Shown: piece after piece, positions 42,266 to 53,991 of the stretch
Layout: each line of letters begins with the position of its first letter
Position numbering within the stretch: position 1 is the stretch's first letter
Origin: Budorcas taxicolor
Lineage: Eukaryota; Chordata; Mammalia; Artiodactyla; Bovidae
DNA length: 64,000 bases
Direction: 5' to 3'
Assembly (NCBI RefSeq): GCF_023091745.1
Contig: NC_068910.1
Span: 128,047,170 to 128,111,169, forward strand
The notes under the pieces: model-generated
The model's input: only the letters and a program-made list of their open reading frames with translations
Database searches by the model: none
Told to the model about the DNA's origin: nothing
Translations under genes and position numbers: made by a program

Positions 42266-45115
42266 CCATTCACTGATTAGTAGAAATAATAACATCACTG
42301 AAGTGACTTGGGCCGCTATAGTTTTCCAATGCCAACCAAGACCCCTGTTTTCCAGTCATAATTTTATGCAACCATAGAAAATGAAGGTGACGTTTTGTAA
42401 ACAGCTACTGAAATGGTGATGCTATTATTGCCTCTCACAATCATTTATCCAAATCTTACTGATTGTGAGGTTTTCCTTCTATGCTAATCCTATGTCTACT
42501 GTTGCACTTAACCTCATTCTTCTGATTCTGTCTTCCCCAGAGATACAGTGACTGAACTCCTTGACATGAGTCTTCCATGTTAGGAGGCAGAAAACCCCAG
42601 ACATTCTCAACTTACCAAGATACAAAGGTCGTGGCGATGTAGAAGGGCCACATCCAAATTGCAAAGCATCCAGTCTCAGGGTTTCTTCCTGCAAACTCTC
42701 TTACAGATACCTCTGTTCTCCAGTCTACTCTATGACCAGAAACACTCCAAACACTTTCTTTCATCGCAGCACGCTACTGAGCATAGCTTCTGATTCCAGA
42801 GTCTACTCAGACCGGAGAAAAAGAGGAACAGAAGAAGGAAGAAAAAGAAGAAAAGGATACAGAAGAAGCAGCAGAAATGAGGAAAGCAAAGAAATATGCT
42901 ATGCCCATTCACATGATTTCAGGGCTGACACTGGAACAGAAATCTGAGAAAAATATCTGCCTCCCCGACTTGCCTATTGGAAATTCAAGCATCAGTAATT
43001 TATTTCTTTGAGCTAATCCAGGAGTCCATGAGCACCCAGTTAAAATGCAAATAACCCCAGAAAGTAAAATACCAAAGCTTCAGGTCTTACTACAATTTAA
43101 TTCATCAAATACAACAATTTGGTCAACCAAGCAAGCCCTGGGGAGGCAGGCACAAGTCTAGTGAGTCTGACACATGGGGTGGGAAAGAGCCAGGAAATGC
43201 AGCCAAGCCCCTGGGGCCTTAACACGGCAACCTGGGAGACCCGAGGGGAGGGGCCCCAGCAGCAGCAAAGGATGCTGATAAAAGGACCAAAGGTACCAAA
43301 CCCTGACCCTTCCCACCGTGCACAGCCAGCCCTGCGCAGGACATCTATTACTTCACTCATCAGTAAAAACAACCACCATTCTCCACTATTTTTCCAAACT
43401 CTTCTCCGATCGTTCATCACTTTACTATGAATTGACTGCTTTGGGTGACCTGTATATACTTCTTGAAGATATAAAGAACGCAACATGTCACTGTCACATC
43501 AGTGCTCATGTTTTCAGTGTCTCCTCCTTGAGCCCAGTAAGTTTTCCATTTTCCAGTTTCCTGACCCAATAACAGTGAAATAAAACATGAGATCTTGGAA
43601 CTTTTAAAATTCAACTGGACAATCACTCAAAAGCTAACACTTGACAACAGAGCTCAGAAATAGAAACACCTGGAAAGGCCCAACAGTTGAAAATTTTTAA
43701 AAAGGATATTTATCACTTCATAGCTATAAGCAGTTATTCATTCAGTCATTCAACAGTAATGACTGAGCAGCCACTATGTGTTTGGCAATGTGCTCAGAGA
43801 ACAGAAGTCAATAACAGACAGGTTAATACACACCTGTGTTGGGTACCCTCAGAGATGTTCCCATGGACAAAGAGGGAACATTTTCCTAGATGCTGGCTCA
43901 GGTAAAATGGTTAACCAAAGGCTTGGTCCCTTTCACTCTCACAGGTCCAGTATATCTCTCCCCAAGCAGCCTTCTCAGGGGAACAGTGTTCACCAGCCAT
44001 GAATATATAAACAGTTGTGCTTCCCTCTTAGAAAGCACAGAATGAGGACGAAGAAGAAAGAAGACAAGGGAAGAACCAGAGTCAAACCTCCTTCCAAGTC
44101 TTCTTTTCCAGTTATTCTCAAGCAGCAAGCGTTCTGGAAGTAAAATTAGTTCAGACCAGCTTTTTGGTGTCATGCCTTACCAGTCTTCCTCAAGCAAATA
44201 CAATGGAATCAACTGGACCAGTCTGAAGGGCAGGCACTCCATCCATTGTCACCACCAACTTAGTGTCATCCTCAAGTGTCCCTAGAGCCCTGGGCTCTGG
44301 CAGTAACCTCTGAACTAACAGAAAGATACTAGGATAGGATGGGTCTCAAAGGTACTCAGAGGAACTGGTCCTTTGTATGCTGGCCCTGGATCTAATCAGA
44401 CTTAAGTGATTTCCACCTTCATTTCCAACACATGTTCTTGACAGAAATAAGGAAAGGGGATAAGAAGCTCCAATGCATTACAGAAATCACATTCGAGAAT
44501 CCTAATACCCACTTCAAGGTGAATTCCTCTTTGGTAAACATGTCGTCTGTTTGCATTTAATTCTTCTACACAAGCCCTGCAAGAAAGTTAGTCAAATTGA
44601 TAATCGATTCACATGATCTTTGCTCACTCACTTATTAAAATACACCAAACAGTTAATTCCCTTCTCTGCTGGGAGCTCTCACTGGCTCCATGCAGCCTGA
44701 ATGTTAAACAGCCACTCAGGGCTCCAGGAATACAGCAGAGTCATTAGGCGGTGGCTGTTTCAAACCACTCAGAGCAAGACTCTGAAATGGAGGGCCTCGC
44801 TGTCCCTTCTGAATTTTTATTGAGCTGATAACCAACAGAAGAAAAAGAAGACGTAAAGGTCTCAAAAGGACCTGATTTAGTTGAACAATCCACCTTCCCT
44901 ATCTCACTCCCTCTGTGTGAATAAAGGGAGAGAGAAGAGTTTTTGAACATGTTTCACTCCACCAGCTACAACACAAGACCACTAGACACAGGGGTTAGTA
45001 CCTTACAATATCCTGCCAAGAGCCTTTGTCCATCATTCCCCTCTTTATCCTAGTCTAGAAGCTGATATCATATCACAAAGTGTAAGTACACTGCAGTGCT
45101 AGAAGAAAGCCAACA
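42266..45115. other. Unique sequence with one short L2 fragment
   Basis: About 2.85 kb. L2-like phrase at 43735-43795 ('tcattcaacagtaatgactg'). A purine-rich run lies at 42815-42895. The open frame at 43097-43486 (minus, 129 codons) has no recognisable domain and overlaps equally long frames on the other strand, which argues for chance. Confidence 0.45.
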
Positions 45116-45120
45116 GATTG

Positions 45121-45342
45121 CATGTGCTGAGTTGCTCAGCCGTGTCTGACTCTTTGCAACCCTATTAGACTGTAGCTTAACAGACTCCTCTGCCCATGGG
45201 ATTTTTTTCAAGCAAGAATGCTGCAGTGGGTTGCCATTTCCTTTTCCAGAGGATCTTCCCTACCCAGGGATCCAACCTGCAACTCCTGTGTCTCCTGCAT
45301 TGGCAGGTGGATTCTTTACCTGCTGAGCCATTGGGGAGGCCC
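45121..45342 (-). mobile_element. Bov-tA SINE (antisense)
   Basis: Reversed 3' end 'gctgagttgctcagccgtgt' through reversed head 'ttctttacctgctgagccat' and 'ggggaggccc'. Complete but diverged. Confidence 0.88.
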
Positions 45343-45889
45343 AGCTTATAGTGTACAGATTAGGCAAATATAGTGCTCTGGCAAATCCCTTCTCTTTACG
45401 AATGATTAAACTTTGGGCCTCAGCAGCGCCTATTGGCCAAGTTTCTCAACTTCCAGGGTAATACACTTCTCCCTCTAGCCCTCCGGCCTTGACGCAGTAA
45501 TGAAGATGTAACTTAGAGCCTTTCTGAAACACTTGGTTCAGTTTTCCTACTCAGAGTATGGTACAAATGTTCACGTTGAGCTTTTCTCTGACACTACACT
45601 CATTCAATCACTGGACAGTCACTAAGGGACAACACACTGTGGTAAATCCTAGGGAATATCAAAAATGAATGAAAACTTTTTAGTATGTGGAGAATAGAGA
45701 TATTAATTGATCATGAAACAGTTAAGTTATAAGTCAATAAGTGATAATGGAGATATTTACAGAACAATAAAAATTCATAGATATGGTAACCAAACTAGAC
45801 CGCACTAAAGCACATAGTAGGTGCTCCACAATGCAAGTTCATCTCCTCTGCACAGCAGTTAACAAGGGCTGGCTTGTGAACCACCAGCC
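45343..45889. other. Unique sequence with an L2-like scrap
   Basis: 'ctcattcaatcactggacag' (45598-45617) and the following 'gggaatatcaaaaatgaatg' suggest a short L2 3' fragment. Nothing else recognised. Confidence 0.35.
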
Positions 45890-45901
45890 TCAGGATTTTC
45901 T

Positions 45902-46174
45902 GCTGCTGTTGCTAAGTCGCTTCAGTCGTGTCTGTCTCCGTGAGACCCCAGACACGGCAACCCACCAGGCTCCTCTGTCCCTGGGATTCTCCAGGCAAGA
46001 ACAGTAGAGTGGGTTGCCATTTCCTTCTCCAATGCATGAAAGTGAAAAGTGAAAGTGAAGTCGCTCAGTCATATCCGACCCTCAGCGACCCCATGGACTG
46101 CAGCCCACCAGGCTCCTCCGTCCATGGGATTTTCCAGGCAAGAGTACTGGAGTGGGGTGCCATTGCCTTCTCCG
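45902..46174 (-). mobile_element. BOV-A2 SINE (antisense), full length
   Basis: Starts with the reversed triplet tail 'gctgctgttgctaagtcgct', includes the linker 'gaaagtgaaaagtgaaagtg' and ends 'gtgccattgccttctccg'. A perfect 11-bp duplication 'caggattttct' at 45891-45901 and 46175-46185 fixes the ends. Confidence 0.95.
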
Positions 46175-46673
46175 CAGGATTTTCTAGGGAACCTTATTAA
46201 TATACTGGAGTATAGCTCTAGAATCTATATTTTGAATTATTCCCTAGGGTGTCCTAAAACACAGTAAGTTTTAGAACTATATGCTTGTAGTAATAAAGGA
46301 GAAGAAAAAAATTCCTGGGAAGTTTCAGAGCGACTTCACAGAGGAGATGATGCTTAAAGTTTTAAAAATAAGCAGGGGCTCCAGAAAATTATTTGCAGGG
46401 TTATAAGATAAAAATAAGTTATAATTTTTCCATAGCTTTTCATATGGTAGAATTAGGACCACTGTATTAAAGTCAGTATTTAATTTCAATTTCTAGGGAT
46501 CTGTTTTAAAATACATGGCTCACTCAGTGAGGTAGAGAGCAGCCCATCACTGGAAACATTCAAGCCAGAATGGTTGACTAAAGTCCCAGGTCTTTTCTAT
46601 TTGGACAGATCTTCTCCATCGTCTGCTGTGCCTGTTACATTATGTGCTCAGTTGACTTTGTCAGTGAGTGAAT

Positions 46674-46691
46674 CATATAATTGATTATATG
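46674..46691. repeat. Perfect 18-bp palindrome-like inverted repeat
   Basis: 'catataat' and 'attatatg' are exact reverse complements separated by 'tg'. AT-rich unique DNA. Confidence 0.85.
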
Positions 46692-48139
46692 AACAAATGA
46701 ATAAATAAGTATAATTAATGTGTTCTTTTGTAATATTGATGCCAGCCTATATCTACTCCTATTATTTCTTCAGAAACTGACACTAAGGCCTGGGTCTTAT
46801 GCATTTTTGCAAACTCATTCTCAACTACCCTTTCACACAGGATAGGTTCCAAAAAGTGTATAAAATGTTGACTGAATCCCTATCAAGTCCCATCTTGTTA
46901 GTCTTATCCATTGTTTCTAGATTTTGAGACTTTTTTTTAGCTCAGTTCTGAAGTTTAGAGGAACTGAACTCCAAGATCTCTTCAAGTGCTGAAACTGGGG
47001 ATGCTATGAAAGGACAGCATTTCTGTGAATTTATTAAAGTCAAATTATCCCTACTGAGTGCATTAATAGCTTTCTACTTATCCTCAGAGTGAAGCTTCAC
47101 GGAATGAAAGAGAAGCTGCCCTTCAAGGTGCTGACCTCAACAAGCAGGTACCAAGCATCTCTTCTGTGCCAAGAATGAAGAAGACTCACAGAGATAAGCA
47201 AGTACATCCTGCCTCAAAGAGTTCACCAGCTTTGTTTCTACAGTCACTCTCTTCCATGAGAGATCTATACCTTTAGACAACCAAACACAGATCACGTCTT
47301 CTGAAACTAAATAAAAGCCGATTCTATTTTTAATGTCTTTAGGTTATTAGGTGCTAAAAAGGTGCAGAGAATAAACGAAATAAACAAGTAAATATTTTCC
47401 ATACAAGAGAATATTTTTTAAGTGCCTGCCAGATGCCTTAGTCAATCAGTCCAAGCCTTACCAAAGCAAAAAGAGGGAGATGAAATAGAGACGATTAAGG
47501 AGACTTTTCTATGTAAGTTGTCATAGTAGACATGCAAGAAAGTGATTAGGGGATGGGGAGAGAAAGCACTAAGCGACTTGGACACTGCATTCCTGACACA
47601 GAAGCAGGTAGATGCAAACACACCTGCCCCTCAACTGACTATCGAAGCAGTGGCCATTGAGTATCCTCCAGCCCATCTCCCAACCTTAGGACCACCATCC
47701 TGTGGGCCACCAAACACTACCACCAATCAGTGGCTTAACATCCCCGATATTTTTTCCACAAATGAAGAACACAAAAGCATTAGTCCTTTCCTTCTGCAGG
47801 TGTCTACCGCCTGCCTGAGCTCCAAAATGTATAACCTAAAATGAGACAATTTTGCACAAAATAGGAAAGACCAAAAAAAAAGTTTCAAAGAACTGCCTTT
47901 TCTACTCAATGGGGAAGATGAGAATAATTTCTTTATGAAACAAAATTAAATATTTTCCAAGCTTTTATCCTTTTCTCTTTAACCCCCTTCAGGTTCAAAT
48001 CTAATTTTTTTTTAAAGAGCCACCAAATTGATTCTAAGAGAATAATTGCTAAGGCGTGAAAGTACCACCCGTTTCCTGGAAACAGGCTGTGCCAAGAGTC
48101 GTTTCTTAATTTTCACCCTATTAGGGTAATTTCCTGCCA

Positions 48140-48400
48140 CTGTAGGGTTTTTTTCCTGCAGCAGTTCCTGCATGCGGGCTTCCTGGCTCCTTCACAGCTG
48201 TTTTGTCAAAGCAGAAGGAAAGAAGACCATTAACATCTTTCTGGAAATAGAGGCAACAAATGCCATTGTCCTATTAGCCTGCGACAGGGGAAGGGCGGGG
48301 AAGGAGGGAGGGACTGACGCGGTGACAGGCGAGGGTTTGTCACCTTCCAGATCTCGGTGGCTGTGGTTATTTGACCTGAAGTGACACAATTTACAAGCCA
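48140..48400. promoter_or_regulatory. Candidate cis-regulatory block (CpG-enriched)
   Basis: Unique sequence with seven CpGs in under 190 bases, including 'gggcgggg' (a GC-box-like core) and 'gactgacgcggtgacagg'. It also carries 'tttgacctgaagtgacac', which resembles two nuclear-receptor half-sites (TGACCT and AGTGACA). No transcript or TATA is visible. Function is inferred only. Confidence 0.25.
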
Positions 48401-48589
48401 CTGTTGTAAAAGAAAACAGATGATTCACAAAGTTAGAAAACACAATTTGCAAAAACGTTCACCCATCCCAATTTAAGCAACAAAATCCAAGTTAAAAAAA
48501 AAAAAATCACAATACCATTTCTTAGCTTCTTTTTTTAATAATAAAATCAGATCCTGATAAGGGTCAAGAAAAATGGATATTTTCCTACA

Positions 48590-48840
48590 ATATTGATAGC
48601 ATTGTAAATTTAAATAGCCTTTCTGAAAATCTGTTTATCAATAAGTAGTAATGACTATAAAAATATTTATGCCCTTTGATCCAGCAATTTTACTTACTGA
48701 ATTACTCCTAAAAAAATAAACCTGCAAGTCCAAATATATTCACTGCACTTTTATTTATAGTAGTGGGGGAGATGGGGGTAATATATCTATAGATAAATTA
48801 CTGAGTAAATGATAGTCCAATGACTAAATAGACCATTGAA
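48590..48840 (+). mobile_element. Old L1 3' UTR fragment
   Basis: 'ccctttgatccagcaatttt' and 'attactcctaaaaaaataaa' followed by 'atattcactgcacttttatt' match the well-known old L1 3' UTR block on the plus strand. An L2-like tail ('tagcatatagcaggtactca') follows near 48860. Confidence 0.6.
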
Positions 48841-48899
48841 AGCATCCTAGATTAGCACCTAGCATATAGCAGGTACTCAATGCTGACGGTGTAGAAATG

Positions 48900-49505
48900 A
48901 TAACAATGCTTATTAAAATAAAATTAAGTGGAAAGTATCTCATACAAACATGCATGCTTATTACAGCTCTGCCAAATATGTATAAAGAGAATAAAAGATA
49001 TCTTTAAAAAAATTTCAGTAATGTGTTTTTTAATACTTACACACAAGGTAAAAGATTTAAAGATAAATGAATCAACTTATCTTCCTTGATGTCAATAACC
49101 TGAGCAGCCCATTAGGCTGGAGGGTAGCAGAATGCATTGCTACACTTCTCTCTCATGCAAACTGGCCTAAAAGTCACAGAAAGAGAGGACGATAGGGCAC
49201 ACAGCACTTATGACAGACATGGAAGACGATCAGTAGGCAGGCTTTGAATTGCAGATGGACATGATGGACAAGCCGAGAACGGGTCTTCTCTGGGATCAAG
49301 CAGAACAGAACCTTCTGGTGAACATTCCTGCTGCTTCAATTCCAATTTTGCAGCTGAAACCCCAGTATAGATGCATAGACATCTAGATGAGATGCCATTA
49401 GGGCTACAGACTGAATGTCAATAAGGACCCTTTCAGGAGCTTAGATCAACTCTAGAAATAAGACACCCAAGTCCGAAAAAGCCAAGCCATGAAAAAGTTC
49501 TTAGG
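48900..49505. other. Unique sequence
   Basis: No gene or repeat recognised. Confidence 0.4.
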
Positions 49506-49597
49506 CTAGGAGTCTAGAAACCTGAGTTGGACCTAATTCTGTACGCCTTTGAGGAGTTCAGGCAAATCATGTAACATCTGCCTGAACCTTATGTTTC

Positions 49598-50572
49598 AGT
49601 TCAGTTCAGTCGCTCTGTTGTGTCCGACTCTTTGCAACCCCATGAACTGCAGCACACCAGGCCTCCCTGTCCATCACCAACTCCCAGAGTTCACCCAAAC
49701 TCATGTCCATCGAGGCGGTGATGCCATCCAGCCATCTCATCATCTGTCATCCCCTTCTTCTCCTGCCCCTAATCCCTCCCAGCATCAGAGTCTTTTCCAA
49801 TGAGTCAACTCTTTGCATGAGGTGGCCAAAGTATTGGAGTTTCAGCTTCAGCATCAGTCCTTCCAATGAACATCCAGAACTGATCTCCTTTAGGATGGAC
49901 TGGTTGGATCTCCTTGCAGTCCAAGGGACTCCCAAGAGTCTTCTCCAACACCACAGTTCAAAAGCATCAATTCTTCGGTGCTCAGCTTTCTTCACAGTCC
50001 AACTTTCACACCTATACATGACCACTGGAAAAACCACTGCCTTCACTAGACAGACCTTTGTTGGCAAAATAATGTCTCTGCTTTTGAATATGCTATCTGA
50101 AGTTGGTCCTAACTTTCCTTCCAAGGAGTAAGCATCTTTTAATTTCATGGCTGCAATCACCATCTGCAGTGATTTTGGACCCCCATAAAATAAAGTCTGA
50201 CACCGTTTCCACTGTTTCCCCTCTATTTCCCATGAAGTGATGGGACCAGATGCCATGATCTTCGTTTTCTGAATGTTGAGCTTTAACCCAACTCTTTCGC
50301 TCTCCTCTTTCACTTTCATCAAGAGGCTTTTTAGCTCCTCTTCACTTTCTGCCATAAGGGTGGTGTCATCTGCATATCTGAGGTTATTGATATTTCTCCT
50401 GGCAATCTTGATTCCAGCTTGCGTTTCTTCCAACCCAGTGTTTCTCATGATGTACTCTGCATATAAGTTAAATAAGCAGAGTGACAATATACAGCCTTGA
50501 CGTACTCCTTTTCCTATTTGGAACCAGTCTGTTGTTCCAAGTTCAGTTCTAACTGTTGCTTCCTGACCTGCA
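49598..50572 (-). mobile_element. BovB LINE, 5'-truncated, inserted in a MIR
   Basis: From the reversed 3' tail 'ttcagttcagttcagtcgct' to a 5' truncation at 'gttgcttcctgacctgca', 975 bases. It retains the reverse transcriptase C-terminal half and everything downstream, and is close in sequence to the inner BovB at 26.5-27.6 kb. Confidence 0.94.
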
Positions 50573-50595
50573 GATTGGTAAAATGAGCATACCAA
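49747..50595 (-). pseudogene. BovB reverse transcriptase/C-terminal remnant, 282-codon open frame
   Basis: The longest open frame of the window. The first few residues come from the flanking MIR. Residues about 11-126 cover the reverse transcriptase half with 'TTDWFQIGKGVRQGC' and the catalytic YADD at residues 74-77 (50365-50376). Residues about 127-165 are out of frame relative to the other BovB copies (a one-base loss near 50220 and a compensating gain near 50100), after which the normal frame returns ('SRDIILPTK', 'RRSNQSILK'). Endonuclease and the first palm motif are missing. A retroelement remnant, not a host gene. Confidence 0.88.
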
Positions 50596-50669
50596 TCCCT
50601 GCCCCTGGCTACCTCACAAGGCTGTTTTCAATATCAAAGGAGCTATCAAAGCAGTGTGTGAGTGTGGAC

Positions 50670-53028
50670 TATGATGTGCCATGTGCAGGGAAGGGGTAAT
50701 ACTCATCAAGAAAAGAGACCTTGGAGTTGCCACCTGGCTACTCATTGTGGAGCTGACGATTGGGGAGCTACACAATCAGAAATCAAAGTAACCTCCATGA
50801 ATTCCCAATCTATGGATGGAAATCACAAGCCTCGTCCAGAATGCCTCTGTTTCCCTATAATTGCTATAGAAAAGAATGACATAGCAAACAGTAAGACTGA
50901 TGCAGGAAAGCCCTGGACATAGTGGTATTTACTAACAAGAGGTTTGGAAGCACAAGGTCCCATTTTTCTTCCTGCCCTCAAGTTCAGAAAACCATGAGTG
51001 CCACCAGAAAGCTATTCCTTTTACAAATGGATCTGAGGGCCAGGTGACAGTTACTCATAGACAGTGGTTATGAGCAGGTAAATCGTGATGCCAGAGGAAC
51101 TATGAAAAAGAGGAGTATCTGCTGTATCTGAGACATAGGAAGTTAAAAGAGTCAGTGGTTTCCTCTTCAAGAGAATACTTTTCAAGTACCCCTTCCTGGA
51201 AGTGTGTTCTTCCAACCAAATACCAAAGTTGTCACCAAAACCATCCTATCACCACCTCCCAGTGCAGCCTGGAAACAGAGGACATGGGAGGCAGCAGCAT
51301 TTTGGGTAATGAGCTGCATGCACACCTCTTGCAGACAGTGCACCAAAGGAGAACAAACCCCTATTTTTGTCAATAAGCATTTACTGAGTACCTGCTAGGC
51401 ACCAGGAGAAAACAGAGAAGCAGACAGACAAGGTCTCTGTCACTGTGCACATGCACAGTAGCAAATTAAGAACACAGAAACATAGTTTATGAAGTTTTAC
51501 AAATAAGGCCTATATTTGTGAGAGGATGAAAATTCTCAACAGAATAAAACTATGCACAGAAAGAGTTGTTCATTAGAGATAGGATATAAATAACATGGAA
51601 TAAAGAAGCGAATCAATGACTTGACTGTAGAACACATACTTGTCAGCATCTACCACCCTCAAGTAAAACGAAGTGAGAATCCCTTTGAGGCCACCCTCTC
51701 TGGCTGCAGTCTTCCCTGTATTTTCAGTGAAGCAACTATAACCCCAGAGACTGGAATGGAGCACATGACCTGGGTTAAGTCAATCAGCACACTCCATTCC
51801 CATAGCCACAGCCATTGGTTCAGGGATGGTCCAGTCCACGAGGGCCCAAAAGACTCAGTTAATTCTAAGATATTCATTGGGAAACATGAGAGAAATGTTC
51901 CTGGTCTGTCTCTCTCTCTCTCTCTCGAGATAACAGAGAGAGCTGCTCAAGTGCACCTGAGAACATGTAGATTTCACTACAAAGCCAGGCTTGAGGAAGT
52001 AAGGCCAAAACAAGAAAAATCGGCTAAACCCTGATGACATCACATGATTCTGGGGTCAAGCCACCCCTTATCCCTTTCTTGTAGGTGTTCAATCACACAA
52101 AGCAGAGACATGTGCATTAGCTATTCTGTCACCTGCAATAGAAAGCACTCAAGCTGAAATAATGATCACGTCAGAACAAAACACAAGAAGTAGATGATCT
52201 GAGCAGGTGCTGGGCAGAGATACTTCCCTGACCTGGCCAACTCTTTCTCAGAACCTTAAAAGAGATGAATCAGATTTAGTTCTAGAACAATCATGCGTAT
52301 TATTGGGGTTATACTTTTGGCCAATTTCCTAAAACACATATAGACTAGGGAAGGTTGAACATAAAATAAAGACAAACAAGAAAGAGTGGTTTTAAAAAGC
52401 ATAAAAGAAATCCTAAGACCCCTTTCTGTGCCAAGTATCAATCCTACAGGTTGTGGTGTAGGTCCAGGAGACCCCAGAGTCGGAACTCTAGGAGGCAGAT
52501 GAGGGGAGTAGTTAAGTGTTAAGCAACTTAAACCAATAAATATTTATCAACAGCTACTAATTTATCTCAGCATTTTAACTATGTGCACAGTCTTTTGAGT
52601 GCATACGGGGAAAAAAATCAGTGCAGTGTATGTCCCCACCTTTCCCTGCTGCTAAGGTCTCCTGGGCCCAATAGATAACCAGGTAAATGCAGCAGCATAG
52701 GTGCCACTGAAGAAAAGCATCAGCTGGACTATAGTGGCCCCTGATTTATTCTCTGTTGCCTGACCACCTATCTCACACCCGGCAAGGAAAAGGAGGGGAA
52801 AAGAGGAAGAGAAAAAGACCGAGAAATTAGAAAGACAAGAGCAATTGACTGTTTTATTTTATCTTAACAAATCAACCAGAGCATACCTCCCAGTTCCAAC
52901 AGGCTGCAATTCCATGTAAGAATGAACTTAGTGAGATGGTGATAATGTCACTAGAGGACTTGCTTAAGCAGAAAAGGTTATGCTTACGTGGAAGTGAAAG
53001 CAAAATGTACTATGAGTAAATCTCAGCA
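50670..53028. other. Mostly unique sequence
   Basis: About 2.35 kb. An L2-like phrase at 51370-51440 ('taagcatttactgagtacct'). A CT-dinucleotide run at 51905-51926. The 137-codon frame at 51621-52034 (plus) spans the CT run and has no domain. Confidence 0.45.
51905..51926. repeat. (CT)n short microsatellite
   Basis: About 10 CT units ('gtctctctctctctctctcg') within unique DNA. Confidence 0.9.
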
Positions 53029-53036
53029 TGGATAAT

Positions 53037-53983
53037 TAGTTCAGTTGCTCAGTCATGTTCAACTCTTTGCAGCCCTATGGACTGTCATCACCAACCCCCA
53101 GAGCTTGCTCAAGCTCATGTCCATCGAGTCCGTGATTCCATCCAACCATCTCATCCTCTGTTGTCCCCTTAGCCTCCTGCCTTCGATCTTTCCCAGCACC
53201 AGAGTCTTTTTCAGTGAGTCAGCTCTTTGCAACAAGTGGCCAAAGTACTAGAGCTTCAGCTTCAGCATCAGTCCTTCCAAAGAATATTCAGGACTGATTT
53301 CCTTTAGGACTGACTGGTTTGATCTCCTTGTAGTCAAAGGAACTCTCAAGAGTCTTCTCCAATACCATATTTCAAAATCATTAGTTCTTCGGCACTCAGC
53401 TTTCTTTATGGTCCAACTTTTACACTCATACATGACTTCAGGAAAAACCATAGCTTTGACTAGATGGACCTTTGTCAGCAAAGTAACATCTCTGCTTTTT
53501 AAAGTACTGTCAGTTTGGAGAAGGAAATGGCAACCCACTCCAGTGTTCTTGCCTGGAGAATCCCAGGGATGGCGGAGCCTGGTGGGCTGCCGTCTATGGG
53601 GTCACACAGAGTTGGACACAACTGAAGTGACTTAGAAGCAGTAGCAGGAGCAGGTTGGTCATAGCTTTTTTTTCAAAGGAGCAAGTATCTTTTAATTTCA
53701 TGACTTCAGTCACCATTTGCAGTGATTTTGGAGCCCCCAAAAATAAAGTCTGTCACTGTTTCCATTGTTTTCCCATCTATTTGACATGAAGTGATGGGAC
53801 CAGATGCCATGATCTTAGTTTTCTGAATGTTGAGTTTTAAACCAGCTTTTTCACTCTCCTCTTTCACTTTCATCAAGACACTCTTTAGTTCCACTTCGTT
53901 TTCTGCCATAAGAGTGATATCATCTGCATATCTGAGGTTATTGATATTTCTCCTGGTAATCTTGATTCCAGCTTGTGCTTGTG
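53037..53983 (-). mobile_element. BovB LINE interrupted by a Bov-A monomer
   Basis: BovB parts at 53037-53518 and 53651-53983 are consecutive in other copies. The flanking 8-bp repeat 'tggataat' (53029-53036, 53984-53991) marks the original insertion. About 30 bases near the 3' end are lost ('ggactgtcatcaccaaccc' joins early). YADD is still present (53919-53930), but the frame is broken by the SINE and small indels. Confidence 0.92.
53519..53650 (+). mobile_element. Single Bov-A monomer SINE inside BovB
   Basis: 'agaaggaaatggcaacccac' to the triplet-like tail 'agaagcagtagcaggagcag'. It equals only the second half of BOV-A2. The flanks 'cagtttgg' (53511-53518) and 'caggttgg' (53651-53658) form a duplication with one mismatch. 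Confidence 0.9.
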
Positions 53984-53991
53984 TGGATAAT

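Larger units (their letters stand above)
46186..48585. other. Mostly unique sequence
   Basis: About 2.4 kb. L2-like phrase at 47150-47230 ('ggtaccaagcatctcttctg'). An 18-bp perfect palindrome at 46674-46691. A G+C-richer block with seven CpGs at 48170-48360 is listed separately. Confidence 0.45.
49508..50665 (+). mobile_element. MIR SINE split by a BovB
   Basis: The left part 49508-49597 ('acctgagttggacctaattc', 'aatcatgtaacatctgcctg') and the right part 50573-50665 ('gattggtaaaatgagcatac', 'ggctacctcacaaggctgtt') form one MIR in order once the BovB between them is removed. Confidence 0.7.

Noticed and set aside
43097..43486. 129-codon minus-strand open frame and the 103-codon plus-strand frame over it
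   Set aside because: Mutually overlapping frames with no domain in a locally GC-richer stretch; no support for either as a gene.
51621..52034. 137-codon open frame
   Set aside because: Spans a CT microsatellite (Ser-Leu repeat) and has no recognisable domain.
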